Assembly: GCA_947476325.1 (NCBI GenBank) | Contig: CANJPZ010000006.1 | Location: 51,199 to 115,198, forward strand | DNA from: Caulobacteraceae bacterium | Lineage (GTDB): Bacteria; Pseudomonadota; Alphaproteobacteria; Caulobacterales; Caulobacteraceae | Direction: 5' to 3' | DNA length: 64,000 nucleotides | Shown: positions 29,966 to 38,123 of the stretch, in pieces | Layout of the letters: every line of letters starts with the position of its first letter | Position numbering within the stretch: the stretch's first letter is position 1 | The notes under the pieces: model-generated | Told to the model about the DNA's origin: nothing | What the model saw: only the letters and a program-made list of their open reading frames with translations | Database searches by the model: none | Position numbers and translations under genes: made by a program

Positions 29966-30295
29966 ATGAACCGTGTTTTCGTCACCGCCGCGGCGCTTGC
30001 TATGGGCCTGATGGGTCCTGTGGGCGCGTGGGCGCAGCGCGATCCCGGTCCGCCGATCGCCCAGGACGGCGGCGGAAAGCCGGCCGCGAAAGAACCGGCC
30101 AGGCCGAATGTGCGGCTGTCGGACGTCATCGCCCAGATTGCGCGGTCTACCCCGGGCCGGTCGCTCGACACCAAAACCGAAAGCCAGAACGGCGCCGCAG
30201 TTTACCGTATTTCCTGGATCACCAACGATGGGCGGCGGATCGATTTCGTGGTTGACGCCCAGACCGGCCGTATTCTCAGTCAGCGGGGTGGCTAG
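29966..30295 (+). CDS. Exported PepSY-domain protein
   Basis: A 109-residue periplasmic protein with a signal peptide (VFVTAAALAMGLMGPVGAWAQ) and a short PepSY-like domain (NVRLSDVIAQIARSTPGRSL, YRISWITNDGRRIDFVVDAQ). PepSY domains often inhibit or modulate proteases or sensor kinases. Here it is the first gene of a tight operon with a response regulator (3 bp gap) and a kinase, so it may tune the sensor. The start is ATG 29966 rather than GTG 29948, because the signal sequence begins there and TAGG lies upstream. Confidence 0.82.
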   Translation: MNRVFVTAAALAMGLMGPVGAWAQRDPGPPIAQDGGGKPAAKEPARPNVRLSDVIAQIARSTPGRSLDTKTESQNGAAVYRISWITNDGRRIDFVVDAQTGRILSQRGG

Positions 30296-30298
30296 GCC

Positions 30299-30973
30299 AT
30301 GCGCGTCCTGATCGTCGAGGATGAACCGGATTTGGCCCGCCAGCTGAAGGGCGCCCTGAGCGACGCCGGCTACGCGGTTGATCATGCGCCTGATGGCGAA
30401 GAGGCCGCCTTCCTGGGCGATACGGAGCCCTATGACGCCATCGTCCTTGATCTGGGATTGCCCAAGATTGATGGCGTTTCGGTGCTCGAGCAGTGGCGCC
30501 GGGACGGGATCGCAACGCCTGTACTGATCTTGACGGCGCGGGGCGCCTGGAGCGAGAAGGTCGCCGGGTTTGACGCCGGGGCCGACGACTATCTGACCAA
30601 GCCGTTTCATACCGAAGAACTGCTGGCCCGCCTGCGCGCCCTGTTGCGCCGCTCGGCCGGACATGCGACCGCTAACCTGACCTGCGGCGAACTGCGACTC
30701 GATCCCAAGGCGGCGCGCGCCAGCGTCGACGGCGAGCCGCTTCGCCTGACCAGCCTGGAATACCGGCTACTGCATTATCTGATGATGCATCAGGACCGGG
30801 TCATTAGCCGCACCGAGCTGGTCGAGCACCTTTATGATCAGGATTTCGACCGGGATTCCAACACCATTGAGGTATTCGTCGGCCGTCTACGCAAGAAGAT
30901 CGGACCCGAGCGGATCGAGACGGTCCGCGGCCTGGGCTACCGGCTCATGGCGCTGCCTGGCGAGAGCCCTTGA
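30299..30973 (+). CDS. OmpR-family response regulator (PhoP/QseB-like)
   Basis: A 224-residue DNA-binding regulator. The receiver has the acidic pocket (VEDEPD), phospho-acceptor Asp (IVLDLGLPKIDG, near residue 51), the Thr switch (LTARGAW) and Lys (YLTKPFHTEE). The winged-helix output domain includes LRLTSLEYRLLHYLMMH and DRDSNTIEVFVGRLRKKIG. It overlaps the kinase gene start by four bases (TTGA). A target site may be the direct repeat before the operon. Confidence 0.92.
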   Translation: MRVLIVEDEPDLARQLKGALSDAGYAVDHAPDGEEAAFLGDTEPYDAIVLDLGLPKIDGVSVLEQWRRDGIATPVLILTARGAWSEKVAGFDAGADDYLTKPFHTEELLARLRALLRRSAGHATANLTCGELRLDPKAARASVDGEPLRLTSLEYRLLHYLMMHQDRVISRTELVEHLYDQDFDRDSNTIEVFVGRLRKKIGPERIETVRGLGYRLMALPGESP

Positions 30974-32376
30974 AACTGCGCCTGCCCGGCAAGCCCTCCC
31001 TTGTTCGCCGGTTGATCCTGCTGGCCGCCGGTTGGTCGCTGACCGCCCTGGCTGTCACAGGGTTCCTCTTGAGCGCCCAGTTTGAACGCGCCTCTCTCTC
31101 CCGGCTGGATAGCGATCTGACCGGACTTGCCGAAGGGCTGGTGTCGGGTGTCGAAGTCACCAACGGCCAGATCAAGGTGCCGCCCATGTCCGATGAGCGG
31201 TTCAGCCGGACCTTCTCGGGACACTACTGGCAAATCGCCGAGATCGGGCCGCAGGGCCAGTTCATCCCGCGAGCCCGATCACCTTCGCTGTTCGATACTC
31301 GGCTGGCGACGCCGGATTTTGGTCTTTCGGGTCTGCTCGCCACGCCGGGCCGTTCGGTGCCCTATGACGCGCTGGGCCCGGTTCGCCAGAGCGGGGTTGG
31401 ACGCCAACCGCTGCGGGCCGGGGCGCTCTATGTTCGCTCGCTGGACGGCCATCCAGCTCCGCTGGTCTTCATGGTCGCTGAAGATCGCACCTCGGTGGAC
31501 CGCGATATCCGGACCTTCGCCACGACGACGGCCGTCGCCCTGATCCTGCTGGGCCTGTTCATCGTCGCCGGAGTCTGGGTGCAGGTTCGCTGGGGCCTGC
31601 AGCCGATATTTGACCTGAGCCGCGAGGTGGCCGAGGTGCGCAAGGGCAGGGCTGACCGGCTGGCCGACAACTATCCGGCCGAACTTGCCCCGCTGGCCGA
31701 GGAGCTGAACGCGCTGGTCGCTCACAATCATGAGGTCGTCGAGCGCCAGCGCACCCATGTGGGAAACCTGGCCCACGCACTCAAAACACCGATCTCGGTG
31801 ATGCTGACCGAGGCTGGCTCTCGGCCCGGCCCATTGGCAGAGGTCGTTCGCCGTCAGAGTCAGGCCATGCACAGCCACGTCGAGCACCACCTTCAGCGGG
31901 CCCGGGCGGCGGCACGCGCCCAGGGCAATCGAGAAGTCACCCCGGTGGCCCCGGTGCTGGAAGAGCTGTCGCGAACACTGGAGCGTATCTTTCGCGAGCG
32001 GGAGATCGCGATTGACTGGTCGTGTCCGCCGGACATCGGGTTCCGGGGCGAACGGCAGGATCTGCTGGAGATCATCGGCAATGTCCTGGAAAACGCCTGT
32101 AAATGGAGCGCAGGCAAGGTCACTGTCACGGTTGCGCCGATGACGGCCGAAGCCTTTGCCGCCGTGATCGAGGACAATGGCCCGGGCCTGCCTGCCGACC
32201 GGCGCGACGAGGTTCTGAAACGCGGCGCACGACTGGACGAAGCAACACCCGGCACGGGCCTTGGTCTGTCCATCGTCGATGAACTGGCCCGCGCCTATGG
32301 CGGCGCCATCGCCCTGGGTGACTCGGCGCTGGGCGGCCTGCGCGTCCAATTGACGCTCCCGCGGCCCGAGGTCTGA
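30970..32376 (+). CDS. Sensor histidine kinase (PhoQ-like)
   Basis: A 468-residue membrane kinase with two transmembrane helices (~residues 14-35 and ~178-200) enclosing a periplasmic sensor of ~140 residues. A HAMP-like linker is followed by the H-box NLAHALKTPISVML and a HATPase domain (NVLENACKWS, IEDNGPGLP, GTGLGLSIVDELA). The LAHALKTP box is typical of the PhoQ group. The start is TTG 30970, translationally coupled to the regulator. A periplasmic signal such as a cation or PepSY binding is possible. Confidence 0.9.
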   Translation: MKLRLPGKPSLVRRLILLAAGWSLTALAVTGFLLSAQFERASLSRLDSDLTGLAEGLVSGVEVTNGQIKVPPMSDERFSRTFSGHYWQIAEIGPQGQFIPRARSPSLFDTRLATPDFGLSGLLATPGRSVPYDALGPVRQSGVGRQPLRAGALYVRSLDGHPAPLVFMVAEDRTSVDRDIRTFATTTAVALILLGLFIVAGVWVQVRWGLQPIFDLSREVAEVRKGRADRLADNYPAELAPLAEELNALVAHNHEVVERQRTHVGNLAHALKTPISVMLTEAGSRPGPLAEVVRRQSQAMHSHVEHHLQRARAAARAQGNREVTPVAPVLEELSRTLERIFREREIAIDWSCPPDIGFRGERQDLLEIIGNVLENACKWSAGKVTVTVAPMTAEAFAAVIEDNGPGLPADRRDEVLKRGARLDEATPGTGLGLSIVDELARAYGGAIALGDSALGGLRVQLTLPRPEV

Positions 32377-32410
32377 CGTCCTTTGCAAAGCTTTAACTCG
32401 ACTCCATCAA

Positions 32411-32430
32411 GGTAAACGCTTGGGTTTACC
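32411..32430. promoter_or_regulatory. Palindrome between kinase gene and following gene
   Basis: GGTAAAC at 32411-32417 and GTTTACC at 32424-32430 form a 7-bp inverted repeat around six bases, 37 bp upstream of the ATG at 32468. It has no T-tract and is an operator-like arrangement rather than a terminator. The half-site resembles the GTTTA of PhoP boxes but is inverted, not direct. Confidence 0.4.
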
Positions 32431-32467
32431 CGGGCAACCGGGCCCGACCCGTTCGGGGGGAGCGCCT

Positions 32468-33808
32468 ATGGCCGGGCTGACGACAAGCCAGTTGAAGATC
32501 ATCATGACGCTGGTTGAGACAGCGCCGGATGCCGCTATCCGCAGTCTCGATATGGCCCTGGCCGCCGAGGCCGGTGCGGACGGTCCGATGGCGGCGATCC
32601 GTGATCTGGTCAGCGCTGAAGCCGGTGAGCGCCGGGCTCGCCGCATCACATTTGCGCCCTTGTCGGGCATGTGCGCCAACTCGGTCCAGGATGGTCCCCG
32701 CAAGGCCTTGCCGCGCCAGACTCTGACGTTGTTGTGGAAGGCCCTGAAGTCGGAACTGCCCGACCAGGTGTCTCTTGCCGTGGCCAGTGTCATGCAATCA
32801 GGCGAAGACGAGGAAGCTTCGCCCGTGTTTGACAGCCTGTGCTCCGCTGCGGCCGGCGGCCTGCGTGATCGAGGCAACGGCGCCTACGCGGCGGCAACGG
32901 CAATGCTGGAGAGCCACAACCCGGGCGCCGCCGCCGAGGTTGCCAGCTTTCTCGACCTAGCCCCGCTAAGCCGGAACGCGATGAGCAAGCTGTCTGACTG
33001 GGTGGCGCGGATGACCGACGAACGTGCGGCCGCGGTCCGGCTTGCCTACCGCGACGCTGCGGCGATTTCGCCCGACTCGGGACCAAAACTGCTGGAAGTG
33101 CTTGCGGCTCGGCTGGACGAACCGTGGCTGATCCTTCGCCTGGTGGGCGCCATCCACGAACATTCGTCCGACCGGTTCCTCCACGGATCGGAATTGCGTG
33201 AAATCTGTGAGCGGGTGCTGGACGACGTCGACCGACGACTGGATGAGTTTTCCTCCTTTGACCCCCTGGGTGGCGTTGAAGCGGGCTATGCGGCCGCTAA
33301 CAACCTGATCCGCGCCGTCGCGGAAATCAGCGAATTCGAACTGGCGATCGAACTGAAGAAGGACGGGCCGTGGGGCACGCGCGTACTCAAGCAAAAGGCC
33401 CTGCTTGGAAAACATGCCGAGACCATTCTGAAAAAGGTCGAGGACGCTGTCGCCGCCGCGCTGCCGTTGAAGGCTCCGAAGTATGGCAAGGGCCTGCGCG
33501 GCTCGCCGACCTTCCTCCAGTCGCCCGATCCTGCCGCCGTATCGAAAGCCGAGGCTATGATGGCCTTCCTTGATCGCTCCCGCGGCCCGTCTCAGGCAGG
33601 TGGATTCGCCTCGCTGCGGGCCAAGGTTATCGAACGGCTTGACGACCGTCTGGATGATTATGTTGACGATGTTCTCGACAACCTTCGCAGCGATGACCCC
33701 GACGAGCCAGAGCGCGCAGCCGAGTACATGGAAGTGGTTGCGGCGCTCATTGGTCTCTACCGCGACGAAAAAGCCGCACAAATCGTCCGCAGGCGCGCGG
33801 CAGCCTGA
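32468..33808 (+). CDS. Conserved-looking helical protein of unknown function
   Basis: A 446-residue soluble protein with GGGGGAG ending seven bases before the ATG at 32468 (MAGLTTSQLKIIM). The sequence is helical and acidic, with segments such as DGPRKALPRQTLTLLWKALK, FDPLGGVEAGYAAANNLIRA and DDRLDDYVDDVLDNLRSDDP. No membrane segment or catalytic motif is evident, and I cannot name the family. It stands between the PhoP/PhoQ-like operon and the ccm operon and has its own candidate operator. Confidence 0.65.
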   Translation: MAGLTTSQLKIIMTLVETAPDAAIRSLDMALAAEAGADGPMAAIRDLVSAEAGERRARRITFAPLSGMCANSVQDGPRKALPRQTLTLLWKALKSELPDQVSLAVASVMQSGEDEEASPVFDSLCSAAAGGLRDRGNGAYAAATAMLESHNPGAAAEVASFLDLAPLSRNAMSKLSDWVARMTDERAAAVRLAYRDAAAISPDSGPKLLEVLAARLDEPWLILRLVGAIHEHSSDRFLHGSELREICERVLDDVDRRLDEFSSFDPLGGVEAGYAAANNLIRAVAEISEFELAIELKKDGPWGTRVLKQKALLGKHAETILKKVEDAVAAALPLKAPKYGKGLRGSPTFLQSPDPAAVSKAEAMMAFLDRSRGPSQAGGFASLRAKVIERLDDRLDDYVDDVLDNLRSDDPDEPERAAEYMEVVAALIGLYRDEKAAQIVRRRAAA

Positions 33809-33854
33809 CGCAATCTACTCGCCGAAGCCTGCGCGATAGGCTAGCAAGCGCCTC

Positions 33855-34955
33855 ATGATCACGTTCTGGATCGCGGCGGTTCTCGCATCAGCTGTCGCCC
33901 TTGGTTTGATTGCCCTTCTCGCCGCGCGTCCGGTCGCGGTGGCGAGCGATCCGTCGCGCACGGTTTATCGCCGCCAATTGGCCGAGATCGATGATCTGGC
34001 GACACGGGGCCTGCTCGGCGAGGACGAACGCAAATCGGCCCACGCGGAAGCTGCCCGGCGACTGCTTGGCGAGGATGATCCGAGCGCCGAGCGGCCATCG
34101 CCGGCGGGCGCACGGACCTTTATCTGGGGAGTAGCGGGTCTGACAGGCGTCTGTGCGTTCGGGCTTTATTTGCTTGTGGGTCGCCCGAACATGCCGGACC
34201 AGCCTTTCTCCAAACGTCTGGCCGAATGGACCGAGGCGATTCAGAAAAACCCGGAATCACTTCAGCCGGCACAGATTGTCGCGTTGCTGGAAAACCGGTT
34301 GCGGACCGATACGAAGAAGGAAGTCACCAACAACCCAAGCTTCCTTGAGGAACTGGCCGACTGGCAAAACCGCACCGGCAATCCGGTGGCCGCCGAACGC
34401 AATCTGGAGCGCGCCATAACCCTTACGCCCGCCTCTGCTGTGCTGTGGGAAGAGCTTGGCCAGACGCGGGTCGATATGGCCCAGGGCGAGGTGACTCCGG
34501 CGGCGCGAGTGGCCTTTGAAAAAGCCGTGTCGCTGGATCCGAAAGTGGTGCTGTCGCGCTTCTGGCTGGCGGGCGACGACGTCAAAAAGGGCCGGGTTGA
34601 ACAGGGCATCGCCGCCTGGCGCGCCCTTCTGCCTGAACTGCCGCCCGAAGGTCAGACCGTCGTGAACGAAAAGATCGCGGCGGCCGAGCGCGGCGCGACA
34701 CAGCCGGCTGCGGCCCAGGCCAATCCGGCGATCCTTGCCATGGTGCAAGGTCTGGCCGAGCGGCTCAAAACGAACCCCAATGACCCTGAAGGCTGGGCGC
34801 GCCTGGTGCGCTCCTATGCGGTGCTGGGCGATCAGGCCAAGCTGAACGAGGCCCTGACCGACGCGCGGCGCTATTTCAAGGACCGCCCGCGCGAACTGCA
34901 GGCCATTGAAGCGGGCGTCAACACGCCAGCGTCGGCGCCCGGGAGCAGCAACTAA
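33855..34955 (+). CDS. ccmI: Cytochrome c biogenesis protein CcmI (CycH)
   Basis: A 366-residue CcmI. The N-terminal membrane part has two helices (WIAAVLASAVALGLIALL and WGVAGLTGVCAFGLYLL) around a cytoplasmic loop (YRRQLAEIDDLATRGLL). The periplasmic C-terminal half holds TPR-like repeats (NRTGNPVAAERNLERAITL, DPEGWARLVRSYAVLGD) that bind apocytochrome c. It is first in the ccmI-E-F-H series, and its stop overlaps the ccmE start by one base. Confidence 0.92.
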   Translation: MITFWIAAVLASAVALGLIALLAARPVAVASDPSRTVYRRQLAEIDDLATRGLLGEDERKSAHAEAARRLLGEDDPSAERPSPAGARTFIWGVAGLTGVCAFGLYLLVGRPNMPDQPFSKRLAEWTEAIQKNPESLQPAQIVALLENRLRTDTKKEVTNNPSFLEELADWQNRTGNPVAAERNLERAITLTPASAVLWEELGQTRVDMAQGEVTPAARVAFEKAVSLDPKVVLSRFWLAGDDVKKGRVEQGIAAWRALLPELPPEGQTVVNEKIAAAERGATQPAAAQANPAILAMVQGLAERLKTNPNDPEGWARLVRSYAVLGDQAKLNEALTDARRYFKDRPRELQAIEAGVNTPASAPGSSN

Positions 34956-35446
34956 TGGCTTGGTTGCCGAAATCAAAGAAAGCGCGCCGCAGGCTGGCGG
35001 TGGTGGGCGTGGCCGGTGTGGTGCTGATCGCAGCAGCGGGCCTGGTGTTCTATGCGCTGGGTGACGCGGTTTCGCTGTTCTACACCCCGTCCCAGGCCGA
35101 ACGGGCTCACCTGCCAACGGGCCGCAAGATTCAGCTGGGCGGCCTGGTCGAAAAAGGGAGTGTTGTGCGCCATCCCGACGGCGCCATTGAGTTTGTCGTC
35201 ACCGACAACATCGCCACCGCCAAGGTGGTCTTCAAGGGCGACCTGCCGGATCTGTTCCGCGAGGGGCAGGGCGTGGTCACCAAGGGCGCCTACAAGGGCG
35301 GGGTCTTTGAGGCGTCTCAGGTTCTGGCCAAGCACGACGAAAACTACATGCCGCGCGAGTTGCAAAAATCCCTGAAGCAATCGGGGGAGTGGCGCGGCAA
35401 AGGCGCACCGCCGCCCAGCTATGAAAAGAGCGCGGCAAATCCATGA
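34955..35446 (+). CDS. ccmE: Cytochrome c heme chaperone CcmE
   Basis: A 163-residue heme chaperone with one N-terminal anchor (LAVVGVAGVVLIAAAGLVFY) and the OB-fold body (GRKIQLGGLVEKGSV, FVVTDNIATAKVVFKGDLPD). The covalent heme ligand His is in VLAKHDENYMP, with the conserved Tyr. It takes heme from CcmC/D and passes it to CcmF/H. The stop overlaps the ccmF start. Confidence 0.95.
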   Translation: MAWLPKSKKARRRLAVVGVAGVVLIAAAGLVFYALGDAVSLFYTPSQAERAHLPTGRKIQLGGLVEKGSVVRHPDGAIEFVVTDNIATAKVVFKGDLPDLFREGQGVVTKGAYKGGVFEASQVLAKHDENYMPRELQKSLKQSGEWRGKGAPPPSYEKSAANP

Positions 35447-37488
35447 TCGCTGAACTTGGCACATTTGCCTTTGCGCTGGCCTTCGCCCTGTCACTTGCCC
35501 AGGTCGTGCTTTCCATCACCGCGCGGATTCGCGGCTCGGCCATGTTGCGCGGCGCCGGCGAGGGCGCTGCGGGCGCGGCGTTTCTGGCCATCCTGCTGGC
35601 TTTCGCCTGCCTGCTGGCCTCGTTCATTCGCTCGGACTTCTCGGTGTCCAACGTCGCAGAGCACTCCCACACAGCCAAGCCCTTGCTCTACAAGATCGCG
35701 GGATCGTGGGGCAGTCACGAAGGGTCCATGGCCCTTTGGTGTCTGGCGCTGACGGCCTTTGGCGCGGTTGTCGCCCTGACCGGCCGTAATCTGCCATGGC
35801 GGCTGAAGACCATGACCGTCGCGACGCAAGGATGGCTGGGCGCGCTGTTCATCGGCTACACACTCTTCGCCTCGAACCCGTTCATGCGCATCGCTGATGC
35901 GCCGGTTGAAGGCGCTTCTTTGAATCCGGTGCTCCAGGACCCGGCGCTCGCCTTCCACCCACCCATGCTCTACTTGGGCTACGTCGGCTTTTCGGTGGTG
36001 TTTTCGTTCGCTGTCGCTGCCCTGATCGAGGGCAAGGTCGATGCGGCCTGGGCCCGCTGGGTGCGGCCCTGGACCCTGGCGGCCTGGAGCTTCCTGACCG
36101 TCGGCATCACGCTGGGATCGTTCTGGGCCTATTACGAGCTGGGCTGGGGTGGCTGGTGGTTCTGGGACTCGGTCGAGAACGCCAGCTTCATGCCCTGGCT
36201 GATCGGCACCGCCCTGCTGCACTCGGCCATCGTCACAGAAAAGCGTGGCGCCATGCAGGGCTGGACGGTGTTCCTGGCCCTTTGCTCTTTCACCTTCGCC
36301 ATGCTGGGCACATTCATGGTGCGCTCGGGCGCGATCATGAGCGTCCATGCCTTCGCCGTTGATCCCAAGCGCGGCATTATCCTGTTGTCGATCATGGCCC
36401 TGGCGTCGGGCGCGGGCTTTACGCTGTTCGCCTGGCGGGCGCCGAAATTCTCGGGCGGCGGGCTCTACGCGCCGGTCAGCCGAGAGACGACACTGCTGCT
36501 CAATAACCTGTTCCTGGCCGCCGCCACGGTCGCGGTTTTGTTCGGCACGCTCTATCCGATGATTTTCGAGGCCGTGACCAGCAAGCCTATATCGGTCGGC
36601 CCACCGTATTTCGATCTGGTGTTCGGGGTCATCATGGCGCTGGCCCTCGTCATTCTGCCAGCAGGCCCGCTCATCGCTTGGAAACGTGGCGACGCCGCCG
36701 GAGCCCTGAAGCGCCTGGCGCTGGCCGGCGGCCTGGCTCTGGCCGCCGCCGCAGCCGGCTATGCCTTCGTCAGTCCCAAGCGCGCTCTGGCCGCCATCGG
36801 TTGCGGTATAGGCATCTGGCTGATTGCAGGCTCGCTGACCGAACTGGCCGAGCGCGCCAGGCTGGGCCGCACGGCCATTGCCGAGTCCTTGCGCCGTCTG
36901 GGCGGTCTGCCGCGCGGCGCATGGGGCATGACTCTGGCCCACATCGGGATGGGCGTCTTTGTGCTGGGCGCCTGCGTTGAACTGGGCGGCAAGGTCGAGG
37001 CGACCAAGGTCATGGTCCCCGGCGATACTTTTCAGGCCGGTATCTATAGCCTCAAGCTCGACAGCGTCGGCCCCATCGACGGGCCCAACTATCTGGCGGA
37101 GCGCGCCGCTATCACTGCAAGCCTGAACGGCAAGCCGATCTGCGCGGCTGATCCTGAGCGCCGGACCTACCCGGAAAGCCACACGACCACGTCCGAAGTA
37201 TCGATTTGCTACCGCGGTCTGACGCACCTCTACATCGTGCTGGGCGAGCGGCGGGAAGGCAACGACGGCGTTCCGCGCTGGCTGGTCACCGCCTACGTCA
37301 ACCCGTGGGCCTGGCTGATCTTCCTGGGTCCGGTGCTTATGGCGCTGGGCGGCGTGACGTCCCTGTCAGATCGCAGACTTCGCCTCGGCGTCGGGCGCAA
37401 GGCGGTTTCGCCCAAAATTGAATCGACACCGGAGGTCGAGCCAAAACCCAAAGCGAAAGCCAGGGCCAAGAAGGCTCCGGCGACATGA
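35443..37488 (+). CDS. ccmF: Heme lyase subunit CcmF
   Basis: A 681-residue polytopic membrane protein, about 14-15 hydrophobic segments, part of the cytochrome c synthetase (CcmF/H/I). The Trp-rich heme-handling motif is WGGWWFWDSVENASFMPWL; the usual Pro after Asp is Ser here. Conserved His are in SWGSHEGSMALW and AFHPPMLYLGYVG. The C-terminus ends in a Lys/Ala-rich tail (KPKAKARAKKAPAT). It overlaps ccmE and ccmH by four bases each. Confidence 0.95.
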   Translation: MIAELGTFAFALAFALSLAQVVLSITARIRGSAMLRGAGEGAAGAAFLAILLAFACLLASFIRSDFSVSNVAEHSHTAKPLLYKIAGSWGSHEGSMALWCLALTAFGAVVALTGRNLPWRLKTMTVATQGWLGALFIGYTLFASNPFMRIADAPVEGASLNPVLQDPALAFHPPMLYLGYVGFSVVFSFAVAALIEGKVDAAWARWVRPWTLAAWSFLTVGITLGSFWAYYELGWGGWWFWDSVENASFMPWLIGTALLHSAIVTEKRGAMQGWTVFLALCSFTFAMLGTFMVRSGAIMSVHAFAVDPKRGIILLSIMALASGAGFTLFAWRAPKFSGGGLYAPVSRETTLLLNNLFLAAATVAVLFGTLYPMIFEAVTSKPISVGPPYFDLVFGVIMALALVILPAGPLIAWKRGDAAGALKRLALAGGLALAAAAAGYAFVSPKRALAAIGCGIGIWLIAGSLTELAERARLGRTAIAESLRRLGGLPRGAWGMTLAHIGMGVFVLGACVELGGKVEATKVMVPGDTFQAGIYSLKLDSVGPIDGPNYLAERAAITASLNGKPICAADPERRTYPESHTTTSEVSICYRGLTHLYIVLGERREGNDGVPRWLVTAYVNPWAWLIFLGPVLMALGGVTSLSDRRLRLGVGRKAVSPKIESTPEVEPKPKAKARAKKAPAT

Positions 37489-37958
37489 AGCGCCTGGCCC
37501 TGATCGTTGCGGCGGCCTTCGCCTCGGTGATGCTCACAGCGGCGTCTGACGATCCGGCCGACCATTTGAAAGACGCCGGCCAGGAATCACGGGCCGAAAG
37601 CCTGTTCGGCGAAATCCGCTGCGTAGTCTGTCAGAACGAAAGCATCGCCGCATCTGAAGCCGACATTGCTCACGACATGCGCATGCTGGTGCGCGGCCAG
37701 ATCGCCGCCGGCAAAACCGATCAGGACGTACGCGATTACATGTACGCCCGCTATGGCGATTACATCCTGCTTAGGCCGCGCCTAACCCTGGGGACGGCGA
37801 TACTGTGGGGCGCGCCATTTGTAATCGTGCTGTCGGGCCTTGGCTTGCTTCTTGCGCGCCGCCGGCGAATTCTTCCCCTGGAAGGGGAGCTTTCCGCTTC
37901 TGAACTTGCAGCCTTGAAGCGGCTGGAAACAGAGCCGCAAGATCCGGGTGCTAGTTGA
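37485..37958 (+). CDS. ccmH: Cytochrome c biogenesis protein CcmH
   Basis: A 157-residue periplasmic thiol reductant with a signal peptide (LALIVAAAFASVMLTAAS), the CxxC motif in RCVVCQNESIAASEADIA, the YMYARYGDYILLRPRL segment and a C-terminal membrane helix (ILWGAPFVIVLSGLGLLLARR). It reduces apocytochrome c before heme attachment. It ends the ccm operon; ccmA-D and ccmG are not in the window. Confidence 0.95.
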   Translation: MKRLALIVAAAFASVMLTAASDDPADHLKDAGQESRAESLFGEIRCVVCQNESIAASEADIAHDMRMLVRGQIAAGKTDQDVRDYMYARYGDYILLRPRLTLGTAILWGAPFVIVLSGLGLLLARRRRILPLEGELSASELAALKRLETEPQDPGAS

Positions 37959-38041
37959 CACTATTGCGCCAAAGTTCCGCCGCACCATACCCAAGACTTG
38001 TCAGTAAGGGGCGATACTTAGCCGGTTGTGAGGCGTGCCCC

Positions 38042-38070
38042 TTGGCGGCGGCGCATAATCTGCCTAATTA
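38042..38070 (+). promoter_or_regulatory. Candidate promoter upstream of degP
   Basis: TTGGCG at 38042-38047 and TAATTA at 38065-38070 are 17 bases apart, a reasonable housekeeping-type layout 54 bp before the degP ATG. Sequence match only; a stress-sigma promoter could lie elsewhere in the same gap. Confidence 0.3.
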
Positions 38071-38123
38071 ATTGAAAACGTCTTTGGCTCATGCGGGCTA
38101 GAGTTTTGGTTTTGAAGGAAAAA

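Noticed and set aside
35491..37227. A 578-codon frame antisense to ccmF
   Set aside because: It is a typical high-GC shadow frame with Gln/Arg/Ala-rich composition, while the + strand clearly encodes CcmF.
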